A stretch of 64,000 bases of DNA from Heyndrickxia acidicola (GTDB taxonomy: Bacteria; Bacillota; Bacilli; Bacillales; Bacillaceae_C): contig NZ_KV440953.1 of the NCBI RefSeq assembly GCF_001636425.1, positions 1,748,847 through 1,812,846 of the forward strand, read 5' to 3'. Every line of letters begins with the position of its first letter. The stretch's first letter is position 1. The notes below the pieces were generated by a model, which saw only the letters and a list, made by a program, of their open reading frames with translations, had not been told where the DNA came from and made no database searches. A program made the position numbers and the translations under genes. Of this stretch, positions 34,701 to 44,239 are shown piece after piece.

Positions 34701-34835
34701 CTGATTGTTCCCGCTTTAGGCATTCGCTGCTTTCCGCGGACGGCCTAGAGCCTCCTTGTTGCAAGCTCCTGTGGGGTCTCTCCCTTTGGCCAGTTTTTCA
34801 CTCAGGAGTCTCGTGCTTTCTGCTCCCCTTTACAT
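34701..34835 (+). repeat. Family C dispersed repeat, copy 4 (degenerate)
   Basis: It retains CGCTTTCCGCGG-type sequence (TGCTTTCCGCGGACGGCC), CAAGCTCCTGTGGGGTCT and CAGGAGTCTCGTGC in the same order as copy 2, but both ends have drifted. A family B element begins about 25 bases to its right. Confidence 0.65.
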
Positions 34836-34859
34836 AGGTTTAAAACCAACATTGTAACC

Positions 34860-35017
34860 GGCTATTTTCACATAGATTTGCTTTACGTATAAAGGATTAC
34901 TCCATGAGTTGTCTGTCTTCGTGGCACCTTTACTTAGGCTTTTCATAAGTTTTAATATTGAACATATTTATATTGATATTACTGTGCCCAATAGAAAAAA
35001 CATTTACGAAAAGAGCC
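34860..35017 (+). repeat. Family B dispersed repeat, copy 2 (about 158 bp)
   Basis: It has the same orientation as the copy at 3182. It starts GGCTATTTTCACATAGATTT and ends TTTACGAAAAGAGCC. It lies between lspA and ylyA, its right end seven bases from the ylyA stop. Confidence 0.75.
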
Positions 35018-35024
35018 TTAATAA

Positions 35025-35306
35025 TTAATTAAAAGGAATGGTAACCTTTCCATATTGAAGCAACTGGTTCCATTCTTCTGAATTTTTCATGGTGGGGATA
35101 CTCTTCAGCCAGGAACTCGGGATTGGATCTCCGTTTATCTCGCAAATCCCAAAGCTTCCTTCCTGAAATTTTAATAAGGCACTGTCAATGTCCTGCAGTT
35201 CTTTCAGAATGAGGGGCTGTATATTTTTATTTTGGGCCTCGTATGCACTTAACTCTTCTTTTAAAGCTTGAAGAAAACGAAAGTGTTCATCATGCTGCTC
35301 ATTCAT
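35025..35306 (-). CDS. ylyA: TraR/DksA-like protein YlyA lacking the zinc-finger cysteines
   Basis: At 93 residues, it has a helical N-terminal half (HFRFLQALKEELSAYEAQNK) and the TraR/DksA-type KFQEGSFGICEINGDPIP and LKSIPT segment. Only one cysteine (in GICE) remains of the usual four, so it cannot form the C4 zinc finger. In B. subtilis YlyA lies between ileS and lspA and is reported to bind RNA polymerase and act in late forespore expression; position here is the same. GGAGGG precedes the ATG. Family placement is fairly sure; function is by synteny. Confidence 0.75.
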   Translation of the reverse strand: MNEQHDEHFRFLQALKEELSAYEAQNKNIQPLILKELQDIDSALLKFQEGSFGICEINGDPIPSSWLKSIPTMKNSEEWNQLLQYGKVTIPFN

Positions 35307-35395
35307 GTCATTATCCCTCCATGCAGTTTGTTGTATTTTATCATCCCCAATCTTTAGGATTGTTTAAAGAGTAACTGTTTCTAAAAGTTACAAAT

Positions 35396-35430
35396 AATAC
35401 AAAACCCCCAAAGAATTACCTTTGGGGGTT
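35396..35430 (-). terminator. ileS intrinsic terminator
   Basis: AACCCCCAAAG pairs with CTTTGGGGGTT around an 8-base loop, followed by TTGTATTATTT on the minus strand. Confidence 0.9.
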
Positions 35431-35468
35431 CCTTTATATTGTACTAGCAATCGGCTTACGCTTTTCTT

Positions 35469-38228
35469 TTAATAATTTTTTTCCACTACTTCAGCACAGC
35501 GCGGACATAGTGTAGGGTGCTTTTCATTTTTGCCCACTTCCGGTGTAACAATCCAGCAGCGTTCACACGTTTCACCTTCTGCTTTTTCTACTACGATGGA
35601 AGCATTTTGAAGGTCAAGTGCATTTTCAGGTGCTTCTCCCTTAGATCCTCTTACTTCAAAACCAGAGACAATAAAGAGCTGGTTCATACTTTCATGAATG
35701 CTTTCCAGCAATTCCTTCATCTCTTTATTTACATACAAGGTCACTTTTGCAGTCAGGGATTTTCCGATCACTTTTGCATTTCTTGCTTCTTCTAATGCTT
35801 TTAATACATCATCTCGAAGATCCAAGAATTTAGACCATTTTTCTTCAAGTTTTAAAGCATTCGGAAGCTCTTTGTACTCTGGCATATCCGTCAGCTGAAC
35901 ACTTTCTCCTTCCACTCCAGGAATGAATTCCCACACTTCATCAGCAGTATGAGGAAGAACAGGTGATAATAATTTAGCAAGAACTGTTAAACATTCATAT
36001 AAGACTGTTTGCATCGCTCTGCGCTCATAATTATCTTCCGCTTCGATATACAGTACGTCTTTGGCAAAATCCAGATAGAACGCACTTAGATCTTGAGTAC
36101 AGAAATTATTAATTGCATGATAAATGCTTGGGAATTCATAATTTTCATAGGAAGTACAAACAGTTTTGATTAATTGATTTAATTTTACAAGCATGAACTG
36201 ATCTACTTCGCGCAGCTGGTCATAGCTGATCTTATTTGCATCAGGCTGGAAATCATTTAAGTTGCCAAGCAAGAAACGGAAAGTATTACGGATCTTTCTG
36301 TAAACTTCAGAAACCTGTTTAAGAATAGCATCAGATACACGAACATCCGCTTGATAATCTACTGATGCAACCCATAAACGAACAATTTCGGCACCCATTT
36401 GGTTAATGACTTTACCAGGCAAAATAACATTTCCTAAGGATTTACTCATTTTTCTTCCTTCACCATCGAGTGCAAATCCGTGGCTTAAAATTCCTTTATA
36501 CGGTGCCTTGCCGGAAACAGCAACAGAGGTTGTAAGAGATGAGTTAAACCAGCCGCGATATTGGTCAGAACCCTCCAAATATAGATCTGCTGGACGCTGA
36601 AGTCCATCACGTTCAACTAACACGCCCTGATGGGAAGAGCCTGAATCAAACCAGACATCCATAATGTCTGTTTCCTTAGTGAATTGGCCATTCGGGCTTC
36701 CAGGATGGGTAAAGCCTTCAGGAAGCAACTCCTTTGCTTCACGCTCAAACCAAACGTTGGATCCATTCTCACGGAATAATTCAGAAACATGCTCGATTGT
36801 TTCTTCTGTAATAATGGCATCACCATTTTCAGCATAGAATACCGGAATTGGAACACCCCATGCTCTCTGGCGGGAGATACACCAATCCCCACGGTCACGA
36901 ACCATATTAAATAATCTTGTTTCTCCCCAAGATGGAACCCACTTCACTTCTTTAATTTGCTCCAAAAGCTCATTACGGAAAGCGTCGATTGAGGCGAACC
37001 ATTGAGCAGTTGCCCGGAAAATAACCGGCTTCTTTGTTCTCCAATCATGCGGATATGAGTGGGTAAAGAAATTCAGTTTAAGAAGGGCGCCAACCTCTTT
37101 AAGCTTTTCTGTAATTGGTTTATTAGCCTCATCATAGAACAGTCCTTCAAATCCTGGAGCCTCCGCTGTCATTCTTCCTTTATCGTCCACGGGACATAAA
37201 ACGTCCAAGCCATACTTTTTCCCAACAATAAAGTCATCTTCCCCATGTCCAGGAGCTGTATGTACACAGCCTGTTCCAGATTCAGTTGTAACATGGTCAC
37301 CAAGCATGACTAAAGATTCGCGGTCATAGAAAGGGTGTTCAGCTGTAATATATTCCATATCGCGACCTTTGACAGTTTTCACCACTTCTGGCGACTCCCA
37401 TTCAAGTACGTTGGAAACCTCTTCAAGAAGAGCTTCAGCCACAACAAATTTTTCATTATTGACCAAAACGACGGCATAATTTAAATCTGGATGCACTGAA
37501 ATACCTAAATTAGCAGGCATTGTCCAAGGTGTAGTAGTCCAGATAATGATTTTTGTTTCATTATCCAGCACGCCTTTTCCATCTTTCACTTTAAAGGCGA
37601 CATAAATGGAGGCTGAGCGTTTATCCTGATACTCAATTTCTGCCTCTGCAAGGGCTGATTCACTGGATGGAGACCAGTATACAGGCTTTAGTCCTTTATA
37701 AATATAGCCTTTGCTTGCCATTTCTCCAAAAACCTTAATTTGTTGAGCCTCGTATTCGGGCTTTAATGTAAGATACGGATTTTCCCAGTCACCGCGCACT
37801 CCCAGTCTTTTAAAGGAAGCCCTTTGGTTATCAACTTGTTCATAGGCATATTCTGCACATAGCTTTCGAAATTCAGCAACTGTCATTTCTTTTCGTTTTA
37901 CACCCTTATTAGTTAATGCCTGTTCAATTGGCAGGCCGTGGGTATCCCAGCCAGGTACATACGGTGCGTTGAAGCCTGTCATGGATTTATATCTTACAAT
38001 AAAGTCCTTTAATGTTTTGTTTAAGGCATGGCCCATGTGGAGATCACCGTTTGCATAAGGCGGTCCGTCATGCAAAATAAACAATGGCTTTCCTTGATTT
38101 CTTTCCTGAACTTTTTGGTAAATATTCATCTTTTCCCATTTTTCCTGAATTTCAGGTTCTCTTTTGGGAAGATTTCCTCGCATCGGAAATTCCGTTTTAG
38201 GCATCAATAAGGTATCTTTATACTCCAT
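35469..38228 (-). CDS. ileS: Isoleucyl-tRNA synthetase
   Basis: This 919-residue class I synthetase has the HIGH-type motif [13 protein letters not shown] near residue 57 and KMSKSLGN near 597. An editing (CP1) domain lies between, with [12 protein letters not shown] and [10 protein letters not shown]. The C-terminal zinc site reads CERCW and CPRC. The length and eukaryote-unlike C-terminus indicate the bacterial, mupirocin-sensitive type. Expression is governed by a T-box leader directly upstream. Confidence 0.98.
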   Translation of the reverse strand: MEYKDTLLMPKTEFPMRGNLPKREPEIQEKWEKMNIYQKVQERNQGKPLFILHDGPPYANGDLHMGHALNKTLKDFIVRYKSMTGFNAPYVPGWDTHGLPIEQALTNKGVKRKEMTVAEFRKLCAEYAYEQVDNQRASFKRLGVRGDWENPYLTLKPEYEAQQIKVFGEMASKGYIYKGLKPVYWSPSSESALAEAEIEYQDKRSASIYVAFKVKDGKGVLDNETKIIIWTTTPWTMPANLGISVHPDLNYAVVLVNNEKFVVAEALLEEVSNVLEWESPEVVKTVKGRDMEYITAEHPFYDRESLVMLGDHVTTESGTGCVHTAPGHGEDDFIVGKKYGLDVLCPVDDKGRMTAEAPGFEGLFYDEANKPITEKLKEVGALLKLNFFTHSYPHDWRTKKPVIFRATAQWFASIDAFRNELLEQIKEVKWVPSWGETRLFNMVRDRGDWCISRQRAWGVPIPVFYAENGDAIITEETIEHVSELFRENGSNVWFEREAKELLPEGFTHPGSPNGQFTKETDIMDVWFDSGSSHQGVLVERDGLQRPADLYLEGSDQYRGWFNSSLTTSVAVSGKAPYKGILSHGFALDGEGRKMSKSLGNVILPGKVINQMGAEIVRLWVASVDYQADVRVSDAILKQVSEVYRKIRNTFRFLLGNLNDFQPDANKISYDQLREVDQFMLVKLNQLIKTVCTSYENYEFPSIYHAINNFCTQDLSAFYLDFAKDVLYIEAEDNYERRAMQTVLYECLTVLAKLLSPVLPHTADEVWEFIPGVEGESVQLTDMPEYKELPNALKLEEKWSKFLDLRDDVLKALEEARNAKVIGKSLTAKVTLYVNKEMKELLESIHESMNQLFIVSGFEVRGSKGEAPENALDLQNASIVVEKAEGETCERCWIVTPEVGKNEKHPTLCPRCAEVVEKNY

Positions 38229-38363
38229 CTTTTACTCCTCCTAAATAAAACAACTAATTATGTTAAAATGAATCATCATAAGGCCATTACATATAATTGA
38301 CAAAATTTTCTTTATGCATTCCTGCACTGATTAGGCTTCTGAATGTTCTTTATTACCCTAAAA

Positions 38364-38625
38364 ACAAAAAAAACCTTCTCATCCACAAAGGGACGAGAAG
38401 GTTTCCCGCGGTACCACCCTGGTAGACAATGAATAGTCATTGTCCGCTTTATCATTCAATATCGAGAATGACCCGCTTTTATCTACTAACCAAATGGTTT
38501 TCAAGTCAAGAACTCATGGGTGATCTTCCAGCTGTTATCTTATGCCGGGCTTCCACTATCACCGGCTCGCTAATATAAGAATTAAACAGATATACTGTCC
38601 CAGTCATCGTTTAATTATCATGATT
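38364..38625 (-). promoter_or_regulatory. Isoleucine T-box riboswitch upstream of ileS
   Basis: On the minus strand Stem I contains AGCGAGCCGGTGATAGTGG and the specifier region GGAAGATCACCC, with AUC (Ile) in the specifier position. The T-box GGGTGGTACCGCG (38407-38419) offers UGGU to pair with the tRNA ACCA end. The terminator AACCTTCTCGTCC / GGATGAGAAGGTT with eight T follows. Uncharged tRNA-Ile would stabilise the antiterminator. Confidence 0.95.
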
Positions 38626-38632
38626 TTAAATT

Positions 38633-38662
38633 ATTATATGTGACAGGTTTTTATCCCGTCAA
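38633..38662 (-). promoter_or_regulatory. ileS SigA promoter
   Basis: TTGACG (complement of 38657-38662), an 18-base spacer and a perfect TATAAT (38633-38638) lie about 10 bases before the T-box. Confidence 0.8.
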
Positions 38663-38684
38663 GCCTAAATGACCGATTCTTTTT

Positions 38685-39194
38685 TTATTTAATCGCGTCC
38701 TCTTCCAAATCAAACTCTGTAGCATCTAACTCAAATTCCATAAGCGTATCCCAGTCATCACTTTTAAGAAGATCAAGCTGTGCTTCCACAAGCATTTTAA
38801 AACGGGTACGAAACACTTTTGATTGTTTTTTCAATTCCTCAATATCCAAGGCAATTTTACGGGCTTTGGAAAGTGATTCATTCACTATGCGGTCAGCGTT
38901 CTTTTCCGCTTCCCTAATGATAAGCTTTGCTTCCTTTTGAGCATTGCCTCTTACTTCTTCTGCTGCTTCCTGAGCCACAATAATGGACTTATTCAGCGTT
39001 TCTTCAATGGAAGTAAAATGGCCAAGACGTTCATTTAAAGAAGCCAGCCTTTCTTCCAATTCCTTCTTTTCACGAATCATCAATTCATAGTCTTTTATAA
39101 TTTGATCCAAAAATTCATTTACCTGGTCCTCATCATAACCGCGAAAACCCTTGCTGAATTCTTTATTATGTATATCTAATGGCGTTAAAGGCAT
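38685..39194 (-). CDS. divIVA: Cell-division placement protein DivIVA
   Basis: This 169-residue protein opens with the conserved membrane-binding domain (LTPLDIHNKEFSKGFRGYDE, then DQVNEFLDQI) including the Phe and Arg that insert at curved membranes. Long coiled coils follow to a divergent acidic tail. It recruits MinJ/MinCD and, in sporulation, polar chromosome anchors. GGAGGTG precedes the ATG. It is followed by the ileS promoter, and no clear terminator is visible in between. Confidence 0.95.
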   Translation of the reverse strand: MPLTPLDIHNKEFSKGFRGYDEDQVNEFLDQIIKDYELMIREKKELEERLASLNERLGHFTSIEETLNKSIIVAQEAAEEVRGNAQKEAKLIIREAEKNADRIVNESLSKARKIALDIEELKKQSKVFRTRFKMLVEAQLDLLKSDDWDTLMEFELDATEFDLEEDAIK

Positions 39195-39420
39195 ATTGCC
39201 ACCTCCATAATAGTAGTTTAAATACTTACACTCCTGTTTTTCTCTTTAAAAGGATGTGCACTGAATCATCCTAATTTACAGAAGTTTTTACAGAGAAAAA
39301 CGGGAAAGTAAAAATAGGCATTATGGCTAATTAATTTTTTATCGATAACACTTTCTTCACATATTTATATTATACTGAATTTCGACAGCTTTGGGGAATA
39401 TCCTGCAAATTTAATCAAAA

Positions 39421-40197
39421 TTATTTTAGGATGCCTGCAGTCAATCGCCATTTTTCTTTTTTTGTTTGGCCATCTATGGAAATAATTCGGCTTCTTCCAT
39501 AGCCTCTTGCAGATAATACATCTCCTTCTTCGCATGTAAATGATGTTTGTTCCACCTGTTTCCAATTAACTTTAACGAGACCTCTTTGGATCAATGCCTG
39601 CGCTTTTTGGCGGGAAATATTATAAATGCTTGAAAGAATAACATCCAGACGGAGTGAACTGGCCGTAGTACTTACTTCCATCCACTCTTCTTGAGAATTT
39701 ATCCTTTCTGCTAAAGACTTTTTGAGAAGCTTAACCGAAGCTTTTCCTATTTGCTGGACTTCCGAGATAATAAACTCGCATATCTCCTCTCCGGCAAAGA
39801 ATTGAATCCTGTCTTGCCCTACCAAGATATCCCCGTATTTTTCTCTCTTTAACCCTATAGACATGAGAGTTCCAAGGATTTGCCGGTGTTCAATGGACAC
39901 AAATTTACTTGGATAATCTATTTCAACTAAAGCGAGCTGGAAATCTTCTTCCTCTGGAACATAATAATCCGGAAAAAGCAGGACTCTTTTTCTCTCTGCA
40001 CTTTCATATCCGCCATGCTCTTTTATTTTTATGTCATCATTCTTTCCTATAAGGGCATGAACAATAAGTTGCTGCCGAGGATCCAAAAAATCAGTCAACC
40101 TCGGAGAATAGGTATTCTCCACCGACTGCCGCCAATTAAGCACTTGATCTATAAACTCTTTTTCATCTGGTCTAAAATGCTGGTAAATTGTATCCAA
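39421..40197 (-). CDS. ylmH: S4-domain RNA-binding protein YlmH
   Basis: This 258-residue protein has a C-terminal S4 domain (SLRLDVILSSIYNISRQKAQALIQ, shown in part, near residues 180-205) after a YlmH-type N-terminal module (DPRQQLIVHALIG, FPDYYVPE). B. subtilis YlmH binds 50S-peptidyl-tRNA complexes and can assist RqcH-driven alanine tailing; rqcH is also in this window. The start is a TTG at 40197 behind AAAGGAG, with no alternative ATG nearby. Confidence 0.9.
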   Translation of the reverse strand: MDTIYQHFRPDEKEFIDQVLNWRQSVENTYSPRLTDFLDPRQQLIVHALIGKNDDIKIKEHGGYESAERKRVLLFPDYYVPEEEDFQLALVEIDYPSKFVSIEHRQILGTLMSIGLKREKYGDILVGQDRIQFFAGEEICEFIISEVQQIGKASVKLLKKSLAERINSQEEWMEVSTTASSLRLDVILSSIYNISRQKAQALIQRGLVKVNWKQVEQTSFTCEEGDVLSARGYGRSRIISIDGQTKKEKWRLTAGILK

Positions 40198-40348
40198 CCG
40201 GTTTCTTCTCCTTTACAAAATAAATAGTAAATGTATAGGTATAGGTCTGTTTAAGGACTTCGTACTGTTAAAGCTAATTCACGCCAACTGTATATATCAC
40301 AGCTTTCCGCTTAGCTTAAGATTACAATAAAAATTTACTGGCTCAATA

Positions 40349-40380
40349 AGAAAAGGGCGCTTTTAAAAGCTGCCCTTTTT
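40349..40380 (-). terminator. Intrinsic terminator after ylmG
   Basis: GGGC-A-GCTTTT pairs with AAAAGC-GCCC and is flanked by A and T runs, starting at the ylmG stop codon. It separates ylmG from ylmH, so ylmH-divIVA may need its own promoter. Confidence 0.75.
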
Positions 40381-40652
40381 TAAAACCACTGAAATAGCTG
40401 ATAGATTCCGTTCCTCGCTAAATCCAAAACGATAAATGCAACAATTGGTGAAATATCTATCATTCCAATTGGCGGTACAATCCTTCGGAAGGGTTCAAGA
40501 TATGGCTCGCAAATCCGGGCGAAAAATTCACCTACCGTTGTATTTCGAAGGTTAAACCATGACATAAAAATGTAGATGATCAATACATATGAGTATATTT
40601 GAAGAATATATACTATTAGGCTCAGCAGCATTCCCATTTGGCTTACGACCAC
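40380..40652 (-). CDS. ylmG: YggT-family membrane protein YlmG
   Basis: At 90 residues, it has two hydrophobic spans with the YggT motif between them ([26 protein letters not shown] in two parts) and [14 protein letters not shown] before the second. Family members lie beside sepF and affect septum or osmotic functions; mechanism unknown. The start appears to be GTG at 40652, overlapping the sepF end by ten bases. Confidence 0.9.
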   Translation of the reverse strand: MVVSQMGMLLSLIVYILQIYSYVLIIYIFMSWFNLRNTTVGEFFARICEPYLEPFRRIVPPIGMIDISPIVAFIVLDLARNGIYQLFQWF

Positions 40653-41116
40653 CTCGAATCATGCAAATCATTTTCCTGGAGCAATTCAGTAATATTTCCG
40701 GTTACTTCAACTGTGTCAGGAGTACATAAGAAGATATTGCTTCCCACTCTTTGGATATCTCCTCCTATTGCATAAACCGTGCCGCTTAGAAAATCAACAA
40801 TTCTTAATGCCTGGTCATGCTGGATTCTTTGAAGATTTACAACCACAGAGCGATGGTTATTTAAATGGTCCGCAATTTCCTGTGCTTCAGCATAGACTCT
40901 TGGTTCTACCAAAATAACCTTACTCTGTTTTTGTACACTTTGGAGGCTGACAACATTCTGCCTTGGTGCCTGTGAAGAATTTACAGGCTGCTGTCTTTTT
41001 ATCGTTTCCCTAATCGGCTCTTGAACAGGTTGCTTTTGTACCGTTTCTTCTTCCAAAATTTCATTTTCTTCCTCATCAAGAAGGAAAAAGGTTTTTAACT
41101 TTGTTTTTAATCCCAC
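40643..41116 (-). CDS. sepF: Cell division protein SepF
   Basis: This 157-residue protein has an N-terminal amphipathic membrane-targeting helix ([17 protein letters not shown]) and an acidic, Gln-rich linker. The DUF552 core contains [31 protein letters not shown] and [18 protein letters not shown]. SepF forms rings that bundle FtsZ filaments and tethers them to the membrane. The start is a GTG behind AGGAGGTG. Confidence 0.95.
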   Translation of the reverse strand: MGLKTKLKTFFLLDEEENEILEEETVQKQPVQEPIRETIKRQQPVNSSQAPRQNVVSLQSVQKQSKVILVEPRVYAEAQEIADHLNNHRSVVVNLQRIQHDQALRIVDFLSGTVYAIGGDIQRVGSNIFLCTPDTVEVTGNITELLQENDLHDSRWS

Positions 41117-41134
41117 TTTTCACACCTCCTATTT

Positions 41135-41803
41135 TTAGCCAACCAAAGCCGTTCCAATTCTAATAAAAGTAGCTCCTTCTTCAATCGCAATTGTGTAATC
41201 ATTTGACATTCCCATGGAAAGCTCCGTACAAGGGGATGCCGGTAATTGCAGTGACTGAATATCATTTTGCAGCTTCTTTAATTCCTTAAAGCATTTTCGG
41301 ATGACTGTCTGGTCGTCGGTCAAAGGAGCCATTGTCATAAGGCCAATCACCCTGATTTTTTCAAACTTCTGTAGTTCCTTTATAAACTTAAGCACCTGAT
41401 CAGGTTTAACTCCATGTTTTGTTTCTTCACCCGATACATTGACCTGGACAAAACAATTTACTGGCTCGGAAGCCCTTTTGTCAATTTCCTGTGCCAAAGA
41501 TATTCGGTCCAAAGAATGAATATAAGCAACCTTATCAATTATATTTTTCACCTTTTTTGTTTGAAGTGATCCAATAAAATGCCAGATTGGCCTATCCTTC
41601 AGGATTTTCCATTTTTCAAGGAGGCCATCATCCCGGTTTTCACCTAAATTCAGCACGCCTGCTTCAACAGCTTCCAAAGCTCTTTCAGTGGTTACATACT
41701 TTGTAACAGCAATAATGGTTACGTCCTTTGTATCCCTTCCTGAGGCCTCACAGGCTATCCTAATCTTTTCTTCTATATCTGCGAGGTTATCTAATACCTT
41801 CAC
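41135..41803 (-). CDS. ylmE: PLP homeostasis protein YlmE (YggS/PLPBP family)
   Basis: This 222-residue alanine-racemase-like barrel has the PLP-binding Lys in IAVTKYV near residue 34. [11 protein letters not shown] near 75 and [10 protein letters not shown] near 197 are also conserved. It has no racemase second domain. Family members buffer pyridoxal phosphate. GTG start at 41803 overlaps the ylmD stop (GTGA). Confidence 0.93.
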   Translation of the reverse strand: MKVLDNLADIEEKIRIACEASGRDTKDVTIIAVTKYVTTERALEAVEAGVLNLGENRDDGLLEKWKILKDRPIWHFIGSLQTKKVKNIIDKVAYIHSLDRISLAQEIDKRASEPVNCFVQVNVSGEETKHGVKPDQVLKFIKELQKFEKIRVIGLMTMAPLTDDQTVIRKCFKELKKLQNDIQSLQLPASPCTELSMGMSNDYTIAIEEGATFIRIGTALVG

Positions 41804-42627
41804 GCCAACTCTCCTTTCATCCCAATAAAAGCCAGCATTCTGCCTGTATTGCCTTTATCGCGGCGGTGAGAGAAAAACTCTTCCTGGTCACAGCTTGTAC
41901 ATAATGCGGTTACTGAAATATTACTTGCTGGAATTCCCGAATTTTCTAAGATAATTTGATTTAATTTTCTTAGATTCAGTTCATATTGTCCAGTACTAAT
42001 TTCATTATAGGGCATTTCTTTAGAATCTATTACCCATTTTTGAACTTTATCTATTACTTTTTCATCTACTATATAGCATTTTTGGCAAATGCTTGGACCA
42101 ATCACAGCCAAAATGTCCTCTTTTGAAATGCCTTCTTCTGCCCACATGTCTGCCATTTTTTGCGCAATACCGTCTGTGGTGCCTTTCCAGCCAGCATGAA
42201 CAACGCCAATCCTTTGTGCCTTTGGCGAGAAATAAAAAATCGGTACACAATCGGCATAGCACATAGTCAATAATATATCTTCACTGTCACTATAAAAACC
42301 GTCCGTTCGAGGAATACTGGAGCCATAATCAAGTGCCCCTTTCGATTTATCCCTTTCGTCAATTTTTTTAATATTTACTTCATGTGTTTGTTCTGCACTC
42401 ACCCACTGCTCAATGGAAAAGCCCAATTCACTTGCCAAATGGTGCCTGTTTTGTTGAACGTCTTCCTGATTATCCTTCACATGAAAAGCAAGATTCAACG
42501 TACCATTAAATGATTTGCTTACCCCATTGTTCTTTGTCGTAAAACCTGCTATCACTTTTTTATTCCTATCATTCCAGCTTTTTATAATGTAATATTCATC
42601 TTTTTGTTTCAAAAAAGGTTCCTGCAT
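41800..42627 (-). CDS. ylmD: Multicopper-oxidase-like YlmD (YfiH/PgeF family)
   Basis: At 275 residues, it carries the family's Cu/Zn site: LAFHVKDN (first His), ADCVPIFYF (Cys) and [10 protein letters not shown] (second His). YfiH homologues act on purine nucleosides or in peptidoglycan editing; which applies here cannot be decided from sequence. It is the first gene of the ylmD-ylmE-sepF-ylmG group. Confidence 0.92.
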   Translation of the reverse strand: MQEPFLKQKDEYYIIKSWNDRNKKVIAGFTTKNNGVSKSFNGTLNLAFHVKDNQEDVQQNRHHLASELGFSIEQWVSAEQTHEVNIKKIDERDKSKGALDYGSSIPRTDGFYSDSEDILLTMCYADCVPIFYFSPKAQRIGVVHAGWKGTTDGIAQKMADMWAEEGISKEDILAVIGPSICQKCYIVDEKVIDKVQKWVIDSKEMPYNEISTGQYELNLRKLNQIILENSGIPASNISVTALCTSCDQEEFFSHRRDKGNTGRMLAFIGMKGELA

Positions 42628-42784
42628 CTTCCCTCTCCCTTTCCAACTCCATTAACGGTTCTTTTAGTACATTTATTATACCAGTATTACTCGTTGTTTT
42701 TCATTCTATGAATCTATCTTCCACTATCAATTTCTTCCTCATTTATCAAATTATAAAGAACCCTGTTTAAAGAAATATGTCGGT

Positions 42785-42801
42785 TGTAAAAGTATTGTAA
42801 A
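42785..42801 (+). promoter_or_regulatory. WalR (YycF) binding box before the LysM-3D gene
   Basis: TGTAAA, five bases, TGTAAA: an exact match to the WalR consensus of two TGTwAh hexamers separated by five bases. It lies 100 bases before the gene start. Genes with this architecture (yocH) are WalR targets in B. subtilis. I could not place the promoter hexamers with confidence. Confidence 0.75.
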
Positions 42802-42885
42802 GAAATTCGAACGTGTTTGTTACATTCCTGTCACATTATATTGGTAAGATGTACCTACATTATATAAAAAAAGGAGAAAACGCGA

Positions 42886-43437
42886 TTGAAAAAAATAATA
42901 GTGACCATTGCTGCTCTATTAATCTTTTCTTTTGGATTATCTGAAGGGACTTTCGCTGCTTCTGTGTATAAAGTTAAATCCGGAGATTCTCTCTCAAAGA
43001 TTTCCAAAAAATACCACGTATCCATAAGCCATTTAAAACAATGGAATCACCTTAACTCAGACATGATTAAAGTGAACCAGCTGATTAAATTATATCCTTC
43101 TGCCTCTTCTTCATCTTCATCATCTCAGAGCTCGCCGAAGGAATCATTTCGATACATAACAGTTAATAGCACAGCCTATACTGCTTCTTGCAAAGGCTGC
43201 AGCGGCGTAACATCAACGGGATTTAACTTATTGAAGCATCCAAACGCAAAAGTCATTTCAGTTGACCCAAAAATTATCCCATTAGGATCTAAGGTATATG
43301 TTCCAGGGTATGGCCTTGCAATAGCAGGAGATAAAGGCTGTGCCATTAAAGGAAAAAAAATTGATCTTTTTATATCAAGCAGGTCAAAAGCTCTTCAATG
43401 GGGTGCTAGAACGGTAACCATTAAGGTATATAACTAA
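42886..43437 (+). CDS. Secreted LysM-3D domain cell-wall protein (YocH-like)
   Basis: This 183-residue exported protein has a signal peptide (about 1-24, MKKIIVTIAALLIFSFG) and one LysM repeat (YKVKSGDSLSKISKKYHVS, about 28-70). A Ser-rich linker leads to a C-terminal 3D domain with TAYTASC and three conserved Asp (VDPK, AGDKG, KIDLF). It is probably a lytic transglycosylase-like wall hydrolase. B. subtilis YocH has two LysM repeats and lies elsewhere; here a shorter relative sits between ylmD and ylmC, on the opposite strand. The start is a TTG at 42886 behind AAGGAG. Confidence 0.9.
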   Translation: MKKIIVTIAALLIFSFGLSEGTFAASVYKVKSGDSLSKISKKYHVSISHLKQWNHLNSDMIKVNQLIKLYPSASSSSSSSQSSPKESFRYITVNSTAYTASCKGCSGVTSTGFNLLKHPNAKVISVDPKIIPLGSKVYVPGYGLAIAGDKGCAIKGKKIDLFISSRSKALQWGARTVTIKVYN

Positions 43438-43462
43438 TAAATAGCCAATTTCTAATTCAAAT

Positions 43463-43490
43463 AAAAAAACACCTACGTGGTGTTTTTTTA
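43463..43490. terminator. Bidirectional terminator after the LysM-3D gene
   Basis: AAAAAACACC pairs with GGTGTTTTTT around TACGT-type loop sequence, with A and T runs on both sides. Confidence 0.88.
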
Positions 43491-43517
43491 TTTGACTATG
43501 TTAACTTCTAATAATGA

Positions 43518-43557
43518 AATGAGCTAAAAAACAACAAAGTCCCTTTAACAACAACCC
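43518..43557. repeat. Family A repeat fragment, copy 2
   Basis: AATGAGCTAAAAAACAACA followed by CCCTTTAACAACAACCCC matches the right flank of family A copies at 2110 and 45418. The core and left flank are absent. Confidence 0.6.
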
Positions 43558-43661
43558 CTTTAAAACATGACAGGGCATCTTAATCATTTTGATTTGATGC
43601 CTCTTTTAAACTCGAAAACAAAAACCCAATACCTTTTTGAATGATTATTATTTCGACTACA

Positions 43662-43940
43662 TTATTGCTCTTTTGGCTCCTGGAGCTGCTGCTGTGTATA
43701 TTTCTGCTCTCTCATTCGTACTAAGATAACATCTGCTCCAATTTTAACAATGCTGGCCCATGGGATAACAGCCTCATCATCCTTGCCGAAAAAACCCAAT
43801 ATTTTACCTGAACCACCTACTATAATGTTTTCGATTTTCCCAGTGTCTAAATCAATATCAATATCGCTTATATTCCCCAGTTTTCGCCCATCACTCACAC
43901 TAATAACATCTTTAACCTGAAAATCAGATATACGAACCAT
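43662..43940 (-). CDS. ylmC: PRC-barrel protein YlmC
   Basis: This 92-residue PRC-barrel (YlmC/YmxH) protein shows VRISDFQVKDVISVSDGRKL, IDLDTGKIENIIV and FGKDDEAVIPWASIVKIG. Function is unknown; homologues lie next to sigG in most spore formers and are sporulation-expressed in some. I choose the third in-frame ATG at 43940, nine bases after AGAGGG, by match to B. subtilis YlmC. Confidence 0.9.
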   Translation of the reverse strand: MVRISDFQVKDVISVSDGRKLGNISDIDIDLDTGKIENIIVGGSGKILGFFGKDDEAVIPWASIVKIGADVILVRMREQKYTQQQLQEPKEQ

Positions 43941-44051
43941 ATCCATCCCTCTTTCCATGATTGCGTCCCCCTAATAAATATATGCAGCAATTGCTATTTA
44001 TTTATGAAAAAAGTTAGGACATGCTCAATTTTTAAAAGAGGGCACCCCTCT

Positions 44052-44172
44052 GTTGATTTTCGTAACAGGCACTCGCTTTCCGCGGGCGGTAGTGGAGACT
44101 CTTTTCGTAAGCTCTTGTAAGGTACCCGCTCCAATTATGGATGTACAATCCACTTCCAGCTTTAACAGAGCC
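44052..44172 (+). repeat. Family C repeat, copy 5 (truncated), with a solo family B terminus
   Basis: GTTGATTTTCGTAACAGGCA and CTCGCTTTCCGCGGGCGG at 44052-44090 match family C; the element fades at about 44138. Twenty-two bases on, CTTTAACAGAGCC (44160-44172) equals the end of family B copy 3. The rest of B is missing. Confidence 0.65.
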
Positions 44173-44204
44173 TATTAAATAAAAAATTTTATGCTTACCT
44201 TCAA

Positions 44205-44235
44205 TAAAAAAGCTTCCTGTTTTCACAGGAAGCTC
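44205..44235 (-). terminator. sigG intrinsic terminator
   Basis: GAGCTTCCTGT pairs with ACAGGAAGCTT around a 4-base AAA-type loop, followed by TTTTTATT. It lies five bases after the sigG stop. Confidence 0.9.
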
Positions 44236-44239
44236 TTAT

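Noticed and set aside
39255-39305. Two TGTAAA hexamers upstream of divIVA resembling a WalR box
   Set aside because: The spacing is six bases, not the five required by the WalR consensus.
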